From: Egaibacter sp046050465 | GTDB taxonomy: Bacteria > Pseudomonadota > Gammaproteobacteria > Burkholderiales > Burkholderiaceae_C | Reading direction: 5' to 3' | Assembly: GCA_046050465.1 (NCBI GenBank) | Contig: JBJOPS010000047.1 | Coordinates: forward strand, 1 to 64,000 | Length of the DNA: 64,000 nt | Shown: positions 1-7,144 of the stretch, piece after piece | Layout of the letters: every line of letters starts with the position of its first letter | Position numbering within the stretch: position 1 is the first letter of the stretch | Made by a program: the position numbers and the translations under genes | Notes under the pieces: model-generated | The model's database searches: none | What the model was told of the DNA's origin: nothing | What the model saw: only the letters and a program-made list of their open reading frames with translations

Positions 1-687
1 CTGGGCCGCTGGCCGCACGAAGACGGCCCGATCTACCGCTTTGTGCTCTCCAATGACAAGGGCGACGACCCGTACACGCTGATGGAGCGCCACGGCCATG
101 TGCCGCTGCCGCCCTACATCACGCACAGCGATTCGCCCGACGACGTAAAGCGCTACCAGACGGTGTTTGCAAAGAACCCGGGCGCCGTCGCCGCACCCAC
201 GGCTGCACTGCACTTTGACGACGCGCTGTTTGCGCAGTTCGACGCGATGGGCGTGCAGCGCGCGCATGTGACGCTGCACGTGGGCGCGGGCACCTTCCAG
301 CCGGTGAAGACCGAGAACCTGGCCGAGCACCATATGCACAGCGAGTGGTACGACGTGCCGCTGGCAACCCGGCAGGCGATTGCGGACTGCCGCGCACGCG
401 GGGGCAAGGTGATTGCGGTGGGGACAACGACGGTGCGCACGCTGGAGTCGTGGGCGCAGACAGGCCAGACATCGGGTGACACACGCATCTTCATCACACC
501 AGGGTTTGAGTTCAAACAGGTGGACCGGTTGATCACCAACTTTCACCTGCCCAAATCCAGCCTGATGATGCTGGTGAGCGCGTTTGCAGGCTACGAGCAC
601 ATCATGGCGCTGTATGCCCACGCCATTCGGGAGCGGTACCGGTTTTTCAGTTATGGCGATGCGATGTTGCTGACGAAAGAGGGTTGA
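1..687 (+). CDS. queA: S-adenosylmethionine:tRNA ribosyltransferase-isomerase (QueA), 5' end missing
   Basis: Transfers and isomerises the ribosyl part of SAM onto 7-aminomethyl-7-deazaguanine in tRNA, giving epoxyqueuosine (cytoplasm). The frame is open from base 1, so only the C-terminal ~228 residues are here; the N-terminus lies left of the window. Family motifs are plain: HVTLHVGAGTFQPV, an EHHMHSEWYDV block, and the C-terminal TNFHLPKSSLMMLVSAFAG. The first in-window start-like codon (GTG at 43) is not the true start, since homology-bearing residues precede it. The usual partner tgt lies 3.2 kb downstream on the same strand, split off by the salicylate hydroxylase genes. Confidence 0.95.
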   Translation: MGRWPHEDGPIYRFVLSNDKGDDPYTLMERHGHVPLPPYITHSDSPDDVKRYQTVFAKNPGAVAAPTAALHFDDALFAQFDAMGVQRAHVTLHVGAGTFQPVKTENLAEHHMHSEWYDVPLATRQAIADCRARGGKVIAVGTTTVRTLESWAQTGQTSGDTRIFITPGFEFKQVDRLITNFHLPKSSLMMLVSAFAGYEHIMALYAHAIRERYRFFSYGDAMLLTKEG

Positions 688-711
688 ACAAGCAACCGCC
701 AGCCAGCTCTG

Positions 712-1026
712 TCAATCCAGCGCCAGATACACCCGGTCACCGTCGATCTTCACCGGCCAGGTCTTGAGCGGCTCGGTGGCGGGCGCACAGGTGGGCTGGC
801 CGGTACGCAAGTCAAATCGCCCCTGGTGAAACGGGCACTCAATCTCCAGGCCTTCAATAAACCCGTCGCACAGCCGGGCGTTGCCGTGGGTGCACAGGTT
901 GTCGGTGGCATAAACCACGCCGTCAACGCTGTAAAGCGCAATGTCCCGGCCAGCGGGGGTGACGGCAATACCTGCACCGTCAAACAGGTCAGTCAGGGCA
1001 GCAACGTCAGTCCAGTGGGTCGTCAT
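712..1026 (-). CDS. Rieske [2Fe-2S] ferredoxin of an aromatic-ring hydroxylase (NagAb-like)
   Basis: Small soluble electron carrier of 104 residues, the usual length for NagAb/NahAb ferredoxins. The Rieske ligands are C45 and H47 (CTHGNARLC) and C64 and H67 (CPFHQGRF). By context it passes electrons to the NagGH oxygenase encoded just upstream on the same strand (13 bp gap), so nagG-nagH-ferredoxin look like one transcript. A flavin reductase (NagAa) is not present nearby, so the ferredoxin must be reduced by an enzyme encoded elsewhere. Which aromatic oxygenase it really serves is inferred from position. Confidence 0.88.
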   Translation of the reverse strand: MTTHWTDVAALTDLFDGAGIAVTPAGRDIALYSVDGVVYATDNLCTHGNARLCDGFIEGLEIECPFHQGRFDLRTGQPTCAPATEPLKTWPVKIDGDRVYLALD

Positions 1027-1039
1027 GGCGGGAAGGCTT

Positions 1040-1537
1040 TCAGATGGGGTAAATGATGGCGTTAGGAATCATTTCGCTGTCAAAAATGCACAAGCGTTGC
1101 GCAAATTTGAGGCCTTGCGGTGTGCGCACAATCGTGTCGATGTAACGGCCCACGTTGAACACCGTGCTGGGGCCATCGAGTTTGGTGCGAAACACCGCGT
1201 AATTGGCCTCGCACTGAATGCCTGACGCATCGACGCGGTGAATCACCGGCATGCCGACCACGTGGCGCTGGTAATAGGAGTCGTGAAACAGGGTCTCTCG
1301 AATGCCGTAAACCCGATCGCGCAACATGGCTTTGCTCTCGAAAGACAGGGTGGCCAGAGGCAGGCCACGGTCAAAGTTCTCGCGCGGCTGGAGTTTGTAA
1401 ATGCAGTCATCGGTGAAGAACTCGGGCCACAGGTCCCACTGGCCGCTGTCCAACGCACTGGCGTAGTCGGCATGGAGCTGGGTCAGGGCCAGCCAGGTGT
1501 CAAAGTCAACTCGGGAAGTCACGTTCGGGCCTTCCAT
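1040..1537 (-). CDS. nagH: salicylate 5-hydroxylase, small oxygenase subunit (NagH-like)
   Basis: Beta subunit of a ring-hydroxylating oxygenase, 165 residues with an NTF2/SnoaL-type fold. It has structural rather than catalytic function and packs with the large subunit. Blocks typical of NagH are seen: LTQLHADYASALDSGQWDLW, a YRQRH-like YYQRHVVGMP, and the C-terminus SEMIPNAIIYPI. A GGAGG ribosome site precedes the ATG at 1537. It starts 2 bp after the nagG stop, which suggests translational coupling. The related anthranilate or terephthalate beta subunits are the alternative, but the match to salicylate 5-hydroxylase blocks is closer as I recall the family. Confidence 0.85.
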   Translation of the reverse strand: MEGPNVTSRVDFDTWLALTQLHADYASALDSGQWDLWPEFFTDDCIYKLQPRENFDRGLPLATLSFESKAMLRDRVYGIRETLFHDSYYQRHVVGMPVIHRVDASGIQCEANYAVFRTKLDGPSTVFNVGRYIDTIVRTPQGLKFAQRLCIFDSEMIPNAIIYPI

Positions 1538-1539
1538 GG

Positions 1540-2826
1540 TCAGGCCTCCATCACTTTGCGCCAGTAAGCGTACATGCCGCGAATCAGCGTCTCGGTCACC
1601 ATGTGGTCGGTGTCCCCCACTTCGCGCCCGCCCAGCTCGGCCAATGCGCGGTGAAACGGTTTTTGCGTAAAGCCCTGCTGCGAGAATTCAATCACCTCGC
1701 CGTCATCTGCGCTCACAAACCCCGCCGGGCCAAACAGGTTGGCCTGGCGCAGGCGGCGTTGCGTCATCTCAGGGGTGTCGTCTTCAAAACCGAAATGGGT
1801 CCAGACAAAATCAAAGGCTCCGTGGCCATCGGGCTGAATCTGGCGGGTGGACACACTGTTGACCTGCTGCTGAAAAATCACGCTGGGAAACAGCGTCATC
1901 ATCACGGCGGTAGGGCCATTCCACCAGGCCTCGGGCACGATGTCCAGAAAACGCGGGTCTTCAAGCGCCATCTTGTCCTTGAAGCTGCTGACCTGCGTGA
2001 CCTGGGCCGCAGCACCGCTGGCCTGACCGCTGCTGCCACGGGTTGAGATCATGGCCGCATGGCGGTGGTGGGCATCCATGCGCAGCTCCGATTTGTTGTC
2101 GGCCCGCCAGAGGCCAAAGGTCACAAACCAGGTGTGCAGCAGGCCGGGGTGGTAGGGGTCCTTGATGTTCTCCTGCATCAGCTTCCAGTTGCCTGGAATG
2201 CGCTGGCGGTTGTAGCCCAGCAGCGTGAGCTTGCGGCCGTTGAAGAGCCGGTCAAAGTAGGCCAGGATGACAGGCCCCATGAATTCTTCCAGCGACTCGA
2301 CATCAGGGTCGAATGACGCAAACACCACGCCGCCGCGCGTGGCTACTTTAAGCTGCTTCAGCCCATGGTCTTTAAGGGCAAAGTCGGCAGGCATGCCGCC
2401 GTTGACCTTGCCGTCTTGCCGCACGCCCCGCCTGAAGGGTACGCCCTGCAAATCGCCCTGCAGCGTGTAGCTCCACTGGTGGTAGGGACAAACAAACTCT
2501 TTCTTGTTGCCATGGCGCTCACGGCAAAACTGCATGCCCCGGTGCGCGCAGACGTTTTCCACCACATGGATGGCGCCCTCGGCACTGCGGGTCATGATGA
2601 CCGAGCGCTCACCCACCACGGTGCGCTTGAAGTCGCCCGGCTTGGGAATCTCAACCTCAAGGCCCACGTAGCTCCAGTGCGCGCGGTAGAAAAACCGCTC
2701 CAGCTCTTTCTGGTGCAGTTGCGCGTCGGTATAGATGGCAAACGGGATGCGGCTGGTGCCAGCCTCCCAATGCAGGTCGGCGGCGGGGTTGGCAGGCGGG
2801 GCATGACTTACAGGGGCCGGGTTCAT
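1540..2826 (-). CDS. nagG: salicylate 5-hydroxylase, large oxygenase subunit (NagG-like)
   Basis: Catalytic alpha subunit that hydroxylates salicylate to gentisate, using electrons delivered through the Rieske ferredoxin. Rieske ligands are C93 and H95 (CAHRGMQFC) and C113 and H116 (CPYHQW). The mononuclear iron site shows as DPYHPGLLH (D223, H226, H231). FRRGVRQDGKVNGGMP and the C-terminal TLIRGMYAYWRKVM are characteristic of NagG. I place the start at 2826, where AAGGAG stands upstream, giving 428 residues; the frame is open 10 codons further but without a better site. First gene of a nagG-nagH-ferredoxin unit read away from a divergent LysR gene. No gentisate dioxygenase is in the window. 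Confidence 0.88.
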   Translation of the reverse strand: MNPAPVSHAPPANPAADLHWEAGTSRIPFAIYTDAQLHQKELERFFYRAHWSYVGLEVEIPKPGDFKRTVVGERSVIMTRSAEGAIHVVENVCAHRGMQFCRERHGNKKEFVCPYHQWSYTLQGDLQGVPFRRGVRQDGKVNGGMPADFALKDHGLKQLKVATRGGVVFASFDPDVESLEEFMGPVILAYFDRLFNGRKLTLLGYNRQRIPGNWKLMQENIKDPYHPGLLHTWFVTFGLWRADNKSELRMDAHHRHAAMISTRGSSGQASGAAAQVTQVSSFKDKMALEDPRFLDIVPEAWWNGPTAVMMTLFPSVIFQQQVNSVSTRQIQPDGHGAFDFVWTHFGFEDDTPEMTQRRLRQANLFGPAGFVSADDGEVIEFSQQGFTQKPFHRALAELGGREVGDTDHMVTETLIRGMYAYWRKVMEA

Positions 2827-2872
2827 GGTGGGTCTCCTTGTTCTTTCTTGGCCCACATCATGGCCAACACCC

Positions 2873-2904
2873 CATTATTCGTAAATGCATCTATTTGCAT
2901 AATG
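2873..2904. promoter_or_regulatory. candidate LysR operator between nagG and its regulator
   Basis: An imperfect inverted repeat with arms CATTAT-TCGTAAA (from 2873) and TTTGCATAATG (2894-2904) lies in the 120 bp divergent interval, about 45 bp from both start codons. The interval is AT-rich compared with its surroundings, as expected for promoters. LysR-type regulators bind such dyads (T-N11-A type). The site is seen directly; its binding by the adjacent regulator is inference. Confidence 0.45.
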
Positions 2905-2946
2905 TGTATTCACCAAAGAAATATTGTCAAAACCATAACGAGCACC

Positions 2947-3861
2947 ATGAAGTTGTCCCAGATCGACCTGAACCTGCTGCTGGTGTTTCACCAACTGCTG
3001 ATCGACCGACGTGTGTCCACAGCGGCCACTTCCCTGGGCTTGAGCCAGCCCGCCGCCAGCAATGCATTGCGCCGTCTGCGCCAATTGCTCGGCGACGCGC
3101 TGTTTCTGCGCACCCCCCATGGCATGGAGCCCACGCCGTATGCGCTGCAACTGGCCGAGCCGGTGGCGCTGGCGCTGGGCACCCTGCACACGGCCCTGAA
3201 CGAACGCGCCTCGTTCGACCCCGCCACCAGCAGCCGTGCCTTCACGTTGGCCATGACCGACGTGGGCGAAATTTATTTTCTGCCCGTGCTGATGGACGCT
3301 TTGGCCCGCACCGCGCCCGGTGTGACCCTGCGCGCCGTGTCGGTCACAGACCCTGCGCTGAAAGACCACATGGCCTCCGGCCAGGTGGACCTGGCGCTAG
3401 GCCTGTTGCCACAACTCCAGGCCGGGTTTTTCCAGCAGGTGCTGTTTCATCAGCCTTATGTTTGCCTGATGCGCAATGGCCACGCACTGGCAGCCGGCCC
3501 CTCATTGAGCCTCGCAGATTTCAAGGCAGCCGACCATGTGCAAGTGGAGTCGGCAGGCACAGGCCACAGCCGGGTAGACGAAGCCTTGCAGCGCCACGGG
3601 CTCACCCGGCGCATTCGTCTGACACTGCCGCACTTTGTGGCGCTGGGGCAGGTGCTGGCCAGCACCGACCTGATTGCCACCGTGCCCGAACGTTACGCGC
3701 AGCGCGCCGTGCAGCCGTTTGGGCTGACCACGCGGCCCCTGCCTGTTGCACTGCCCGGGTCGGCCATTCACCAGTTCTGGCACGCCCGTTTGCAACGCGA
3801 CCCTGGTTGCCAGTGGCTGCGCGCTCTGGTAGCCAGCACCTTTGGTGCAGAGGGCTCCTAA
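2947..3861 (+). CDS. LysR-family regulator, NahR/NagR-like, of the salicylate genes
   Basis: Transcription factor of 304 residues. Its N-terminal helix-turn-helix (about residues 5-60, with STAATSLGLSQPAASNALRR) is followed by a ligand-binding region. The opening MKLSQIDLNLLLVFHQLL and late IHQFWHARLQ resemble the NahR/NagR/LinR group, whose members activate aromatic catabolic operons in response to salicylate-type effectors. It is divergent from nagG with a shared 120 bp control region, the classical arrangement. The frame is open ~190 codons upstream, but the family N-terminus fixes the ATG at 2947. Regulation of nagGH is inferred from position. Confidence 0.85.
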   Translation: MKLSQIDLNLLLVFHQLLIDRRVSTAATSLGLSQPAASNALRRLRQLLGDALFLRTPHGMEPTPYALQLAEPVALALGTLHTALNERASFDPATSSRAFTLAMTDVGEIYFLPVLMDALARTAPGVTLRAVSVTDPALKDHMASGQVDLALGLLPQLQAGFFQQVLFHQPYVCLMRNGHALAAGPSLSLADFKAADHVQVESAGTGHSRVDEALQRHGLTRRIRLTLPHFVALGQVLASTDLIATVPERYAQRAVQPFGLTTRPLPVALPGSAIHQFWHARLQRDPGCQWLRALVASTFGAEGS

Positions 3862-3901
3862 AATCGGTACTTGCCCGCCCGGGCCACCACACAATCGCGC
3901 C

Positions 3902-5119
3902 ATGCTGAAATTTGACATCCTCAAGACCGACCCCGCCACAGTATCCAGCGAAGGCGCTTATCTGGGCACCCACGCCCGCCGTGGCCGCCTGACGCTGAAC
4001 CACGGCGTGGTGGAGACACCCATCTTCATGCCCGTCGGCACCTACGGCACGGTGAAAGGTGTCACACCGCAAAGCCTGGGCGACATGGGCGCGCAGATCA
4101 TTCTGGGAAACACATTCCACTTGTGGATGCGCCCGGGGCTGGATGTGATGCAGAGTTTTGGTGGCCTGCACCAGTTTGAAAAATGGGACAAACCCATCCT
4201 CACCGACAGCGGTGGTTTTCAGGTGTGGAGCCTGGGCGCCATGCGCAAGATCACCGAGGAAGGTGTGCACTTCTCCAGCCCGGTGAATGGTGACAAGCTG
4301 TTCATGTCGCCCGAAGTCAGCATGCAGATTCAAACCACGCTGAACTCAGACATCGTGATGCAGCTGGATGAATGCACGCCTTACCTGTCGGTCGAGCCCA
4401 AAACCAAGGGCCAGATCACCACCGAGCGCGAGGCCCGGCATTCCATGGAAATGAGCATCCGCTGGGCCAGACGCAGCAAGGCCGAGTTTGCCCGGCTAGA
4501 AAATCCCAACGCGCTGTTTGGCATTGTTCAGGGGGGCATGTTCGAGCACCTGCGCCAGGAGTCGCTGGAGCAGCTGGTGGAGATGGATTTCCCCGGCTAC
4601 GCCGTGGGTGGGGTGAGCGTGGGCGAGCCCAAAGACGAGATGCTGCACATCATGGCGCACACGCCACACCGCCTGCCCGCGAACAAGCCGCGTTACCTGA
4701 TGGGTGTGGGCACGCCGGAAGATCTGGTGGAAGGCGTGGCACAGGGCGTGGACATGTTCGATTGCGTGATGCCCACGCGCAATGCGCGCAACGGCACGCT
4801 GTTCACGCGTTATGGGGACCTGAAAATCCGCAACGCACGGCACAAGGCCGATGCGCATCCGCTGGACGTGACCTGCACTTGTTATGCCTGCGCAGGAAGC
4901 TCAGGCGTGTCGTATGCGGACGGTGGGCGGGATGGTTTCAGCCGCGCTTACCAGCATCATCTGGACCGCTGCGGCGAAATGCTGGGGCCCATGCTGACCA
5001 GCGTGCACAACCTGCACTACTACCTGAACCTGATGCGCGAGGTACGCGAGGCGCTGGATGCGGGCAAGTTTGGCGCGTTCCGGCAGCAATTCAAGGCTGA
5101 GCGGACGCGCGGGGTGTAG
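3902..5119 (+). CDS. tgt: tRNA-guanine transglycosylase (queuine/preQ1 tRNA-ribosyltransferase)
   Basis: Exchanges guanine-34 for preQ1 in tRNAs with GUN anticodons, the step before QueA. It has 405 residues. D102 (TDSGGFQVWSLG) is the general acid/base and D287 (GVDMFDCVMPTRNARNG) the nucleophile. Zinc ligands are C325, C327, C330 (CTCYAC) and H369 (SVHNLHYY). Between C330 and the conserved SRAY there are 16 residues where E. coli Tgt has 3, a small insertion in the zinc module. No Shine-Dalgarno precedes the ATG; a -10-like CACAAT ends six bases before it, so a leaderless mRNA is possible. Confidence 0.96.
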   Translation: MLKFDILKTDPATVSSEGAYLGTHARRGRLTLNHGVVETPIFMPVGTYGTVKGVTPQSLGDMGAQIILGNTFHLWMRPGLDVMQSFGGLHQFEKWDKPILTDSGGFQVWSLGAMRKITEEGVHFSSPVNGDKLFMSPEVSMQIQTTLNSDIVMQLDECTPYLSVEPKTKGQITTEREARHSMEMSIRWARRSKAEFARLENPNALFGIVQGGMFEHLRQESLEQLVEMDFPGYAVGGVSVGEPKDEMLHIMAHTPHRLPANKPRYLMGVGTPEDLVEGVAQGVDMFDCVMPTRNARNGTLFTRYGDLKIRNARHKADAHPLDVTCTCYACAGSSGVSYADGGRDGFSRAYQHHLDRCGEMLGPMLTSVHNLHYYLNLMREVREALDAGKFGAFRQQFKAERTRGV

Positions 5120-5140
5120 GAATCACCAACACGGCAAACT

Positions 5141-5168
5141 CAAATTGCTACACAATTGATAGCTTGAC
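5141..5168. repeat. short dispersed-repeat fragment
   Basis: CAAATTGCTACACAATTGATAGCTT sits in the 87 bp gap between convergent tgt and the phosphofructokinase gene. It shares the CAAATT start and the GCTA...TAGC inverted pair with the fuller repeats at 15011, 42385 and 55548 but lacks their middle. It could fold as a weak hairpin. I regard it as a shortened relative of that family. Confidence 0.45.
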
Positions 5169-5206
5169 AAGTCCATTCCACATGGGCCAGCGGTCATTTT
5201 CACCAA

Positions 5207-6421
5207 CTATTTTCCAAGAACCTTCGCCACAGGGTGGTGGCGAAGCCTGAAGGCATCCGGCATGCCCGAGCCCAGCAAGGGCCGCAGGTAGAGCCTGAAC
5301 GCGTCAGTCACATCCGTGCCACTGGCCGTGATGAATTCGTCTTCCATCACACGCGTTTTGCCAGCCACGGCCACCAGCGGCAGCAGCTCGTAGTCCACCG
5401 AATAGAACCCCGTGCGCTTGATGGCGACGGAGCCATCCTGCTTGCCCCACATCGCAAACTGCACGGCTTTTTCACCCACCTCGCGCGCTTCGCGCTGGTC
5501 CACATCCGACACGCAACCGATGAACGAGCGCTGCAGGTAGCCAAAGGTATCGCCCCGCACGCGTTTGATGCCGAGTTTGGACTTGATCTCTTCGCACAAC
5601 AAGTCGGCCAAGGCGCCCGTGCCGGATAACTGCACATTGCCATGCGCATCGTGCTCCAGTTCCTTGGCGAGCAGGCTCAGCACCGGCGTGCCGCTGGCAT
5701 CGTGAATGCCTTCGGACACGGCAATCACACATCGACCATAGCGCTCATAGGTGGCTTTCACATCGGCCAGGAATGTTTCCAGCACAAAGGTGCGCTCTGG
5801 CAGGTAAATCAGGTGCGGGCCATCTTCCGGAAACTTTTTGCCCAGAGCCGAGGCTGCCGTCAAAAAACCTGCGTGGCGCCCCATCACCACGCCCACATAG
5901 ACGCCGGGCAGGGCCGCGTTGTCCAGATTGGCACCTGCAAAAGCCTGCGCCACAAAACGCGCCGCGGACGGAAAGCCCGGCGTGTGGTCATTACCGACCA
6001 AATCGTTGTCAATTGTTTTGGGGATGTGGATGCTGCGCAGTGGGTAACCGGCCTTTTGCGCCTCCAGGCTCACGATGCGCACCGTGTCTGAAGAATCGTT
6101 GCCGCCAATGTAAAAAAAGTGCTCAATCTGGTGCGCCTGCAGCACCTTGAAGATCTCTTTGCAATAGGCCACATCGGGCTTGTCGCGCGTGGAGCCTAAC
6201 GCGCTGGACGGTGTGTTGGCCACCAGCTCCAGGTTATGGCTGGTCTCCTGCGTGAGGTCCAGAAAGTCTTCGTTGACGATGCCGCGCACGCCATGGCGGG
6301 CGCCGTAAATGTGTTCGACTTGCGTGAAACGACGCGCTTCCAGCGCCACGCCCACCAGCGACTGGTTGATGACGGCGGTGGGGCCGCCGCCCTGGGCGAC
6401 AAGAATTTTTCCGGATGCCAT
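5207..6421 (-). CDS. pyrophosphate-dependent 6-phosphofructokinase
   Basis: Phosphorylates fructose 6-phosphate to the 1,6-bisphosphate, probably with pyrophosphate, reversibly (cytoplasmic glycolysis/gluconeogenesis). It has 404 residues. The N-terminus AQGGGPTAVINQSLVG, the phosphoryl-donor loop YIGGNDSSDT and the catalytic PKTIDNDL block define the PFK fold. The GGNDS form, rather than the GGDGS of ATP enzymes, points to PPi use. AGGAG stands upstream of the ATG at 6421. It is monocistronic and convergent with tgt. ATP use cannot be excluded by reading alone. Confidence 0.9.
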   Translation of the reverse strand: MASGKILVAQGGGPTAVINQSLVGVALEARRFTQVEHIYGARHGVRGIVNEDFLDLTQETSHNLELVANTPSSALGSTRDKPDVAYCKEIFKVLQAHQIEHFFYIGGNDSSDTVRIVSLEAQKAGYPLRSIHIPKTIDNDLVGNDHTPGFPSAARFVAQAFAGANLDNAALPGVYVGVVMGRHAGFLTAASALGKKFPEDGPHLIYLPERTFVLETFLADVKATYERYGRCVIAVSEGIHDASGTPVLSLLAKELEHDAHGNVQLSGTGALADLLCEEIKSKLGIKRVRGDTFGYLQRSFIGCVSDVDQREAREVGEKAVQFAMWGKQDGSVAIKRTGFYSVDYELLPLVAVAGKTRVMEDEFITASGTDVTDAFRLYLRPLLGSGMPDAFRLRHHPVAKVLGK

Positions 6422-6527
6422 TCACTATCTCCTGGTTGGGGGCAATCAGCAAACCAGGCTGAGCCATGCAGTGGGATTGTGCCTTTGATGCGGCCCGCCT
6501 GTCACGCCAACATCCTACAATCCAGCC

Positions 6528-6584
6528 ATGTGCTACTCACCGGTGTTCTATCTCTACTACTGTGCATTGACCAGTTACGGCTGA
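6528..6584 (+). CDS. possible leaderless 18-residue tyrosine-rich leader peptide
   Basis: A short frame encodes MCYSPVFYLYYCALTSYG, with five Tyr and two Cys in 18 residues. TACAAT, a good -10 box, stands at 6516-6521, exactly six bases before its ATG, so a transcript would start at or next to the A. No ribosome site is present. It lies 73 bp upstream of the SMR pump gene, where a leader or attenuator could sit. A small dyad GCATGC-GC-GCATGC follows at about 6609. No clear -35 box was found. It may be a chance frame. Confidence 0.25.
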   Translation: MCYSPVFYLYYCALTSYG

Positions 6585-6657
6585 GGCTTGATCGGGTTTT
6601 GTTTTGGCATGCGCGCATGCCAGCCTCCTTTCAATCTGCATCACTGTGGAGAACACC

Positions 6658-6996
6658 ATGCAAAACGTCATTTTTCTGGCATTGGCCATTGCGGCCGAGA
6701 TCGTCGCCACTTCTTCGCTTAAAACATCCTACGGCTTCACGCGGCTGTGGCCCTCCATGCTGACCATCGTGGCCTACGGGGTGGCTTTTTACCTGCTGTC
6801 CCAAACCCTCAAACGCATGGAAATTGGCGTGGTCTACGCCATCTGGTCCGGCGCCGGCACCGCGGCGATGGCGCTGGTGGGTTACTGGTTTTTTCAGGAA
6901 AGCATGAGCGCTGTGAAGGCCGTATCGATCACCCTGATCGTGCTGGGTGTCATCGGGCTCAATCTGGGGGACCTGGTCACGGGCGGCAGGATGTAG
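6658..6996 (+). CDS. small multidrug resistance (SMR) transporter, EmrE type
   Basis: Inner-membrane proton-coupled exporter of small cationic compounds, 112 residues with four predicted transmembrane helices. The membrane-embedded glutamate E14 (IAAEIVATSSLK), FTRLWPS in loop 1 and YAIWSGAGTA with the conserved Trp place it with EmrE/QacE rather than with guanidine exporters of the Gdx/SugE type. The ATG at 6658 follows GTGGAGAA; upstream in-frame ATG at 6604 is unlikely, as it would displace E14. Transcribed alone, convergent with the MFS-acyltransferase gene. The actual substrate is unknown; quaternary amines would fit the wider region. Confidence 0.9.
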   Translation: MQNVIFLALAIAAEIVATSSLKTSYGFTRLWPSMLTIVAYGVAFYLLSQTLKRMEIGVVYAIWSGAGTAAMALVGYWFFQESMSAVKAVSITLIVLGVIGLNLGDLVTGGRM

Positions 6997-7144
6997 CCGG
7001 CTGCAATACCGGACGCCTACGAAGCACGTAGTCGATGCCATACCAGCACCTGTCGGTGGCCAAGGCCGTCAATCTCCCGGATTACGAAGTCAATTCTGAT
7101 ACACCCGGTTATTCCAGAGCAAGGCCTGATTTGAAGGCAATATT

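Noticed and set aside
6422..6657. Guanidine-type riboswitch upstream of the SMR gene
   Set aside because: The paired ACGR-loop hairpins of guanidine-II are not there, and the pump is of the EmrE rather than the Gdx subtype.
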